From positions 1 to 15,529 of the forward strand of contig JBDSDI010000249.1 of NCBI GenBank assembly GCA_039920645.1: a stretch of 15,529 nucleotides of DNA, written 5' to 3'. Position 1 is the stretch's first letter; each line of letters opens with the position of its first letter. Shown piece by piece: positions 15,048 through 15,529 of this stretch. Under the pieces are notes generated by a model that did not search any database, was not told where the DNA came from, and was given only the letters and a program-made list of their open reading frames with translations. The stretch is from CAMCVE01 sp039920645 (GTDB lineage: Bacteria > Bdellovibrionota > UBA2428). A program made the translations under genes and the position numbers.

Positions 15048-15529
15048 ACTTTTACACGCTCGGGACGCCCTAGGATGCCCCAGGGACGAAACATCAATAC
15101 GAGGATGAGGATCGCAAAGGCGATCGCGTCGCGATACGAGCTTTCGCTGTAACCAACCACGAGCGCTTCGGAAATACTCAGAATGAACGCACCGATCACC
15201 GCGCCCGGAATGACTCCGATACCGCCCAGAACGGCGGCTGTGAAGGCCTTCAGACCCGCGAGCTGCCCCATGTAGGGTTCGACTTGGTTGTAATACATGC
15301 CAACGAGCATGCCCCCCGCCCCTGCGAGACTTGCGCCGATGAAGAACGTGAAGGCGATCACGCGATCGATCGGCACCCCCATCAGGCGGCTCGCATCGAA
15401 ATCCATCGAGAGCGCGCGCATCGCGCGACCGATCTTGGTTTTCATGACGATCGTGTTCAAAAGAATCATGAGTACGATCGCGATGACGAAAACCATGATC
15501 TGGTTGCGTTGGATGATCACGCCGTCCAA
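15044..15529 (-). CDS. livH: Branched-chain amino-acid ABC transporter permease LivH (partial, 5' end outside window)
   Basis: The last 161 codons of a LivH permease, which is usually about 290-300 aa; the frame is open to the window edge and the N-terminal half lies beyond it. Recognisable blocks are GRAMRALSMDFDASRLMGVP (the coupling-helix region), KAFTAAVLGGIGVIPGAVIG and the C-terminal MFRPWGILGRPERVKV. It forms the membrane channel with LivM. Confidence 0.96.
   Translation of the reverse strand: MDGVIIQRNQIMVFVIAIVLMILLNTIVMKTKIGRAMRALSMDFDASRLMGVPIDRVIAFTFFIGASLAGAGGMLVGMYYNQVEPYMGQLAGLKAFTAAVLGGIGVIPGAVIGAFILSISEALVVGYSESSYRDAIAFAILILVLMFRPWGILGRPERVKV

Overview
The window looks like a chromosomal segment of a Gram-negative, probably Bdellovibrionota-type (Bdellovibrio-like) bacterium. 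This placement is inference from gene style: PrkA, PilZ and a LivHMGF importer beside several unfamiliar small secreted proteins, with tightly packed genes and many 4-nt ATGA/TTGA overlaps. No rRNA, CRISPR array, transposase or phage gene is visible.

Left part (1-3200): a 5'-truncated copy of a secreted-protein family (59-934, minus) is followed by a perfect 26-bp palindrome (942-967) at the point where the homology stops. Next come a LysR-type regulator (987-1865, minus), a divergent small secreted protein (1984-2418, plus), a bidirectional terminator, a PhnB-like VOC protein (2536-2973, minus) and tRNA-Arg(UCU) with encoded CCA (3125-3201, minus). Parts of this stretch are more AT-rich than the rest.

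Middle part (3238-8100): a PilZ-domain protein and a 72-aa zinc-knuckle protein (both minus) are separated by a strong intrinsic terminator. The AAA+ protein PrkA (4451-6547, plus) is divergent from the 72-aa gene and has a dyad overlapping its consensus -10 box. A phospholipase D/cardiolipin-synthase-like protein with a signal peptide (6562-8097, minus) converges on prkA.

Right part (8200-15529): two tandem paralogues of the truncated left-end gene, both 314 aa and overlapping by 4 nt (second start TTG), are exported proteins with six conserved cysteines. Their YHW and GG(L/F)YxA(S/T)DPS motifs resemble an ADP-ribosyltransferase-like fold; this is a hypothesis. They converge on purE. A fatty-acid desaturase and an ABHD18/DUF2048-like alpha/beta hydrolase form a coupled two-gene lipid operon diverging from purE. 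A branched-chain amino-acid ABC transporter operon, livH(partial)-livM-livG-livF, reads leftward from the right edge with overlapping genes.

Two themes stand out: (i) an unrecognised exported protein family with two intact copies and one broken copy, and (ii) a local concentration of membrane-lipid genes (PLD-type enzyme, desaturase, ABHD18-like hydrolase).
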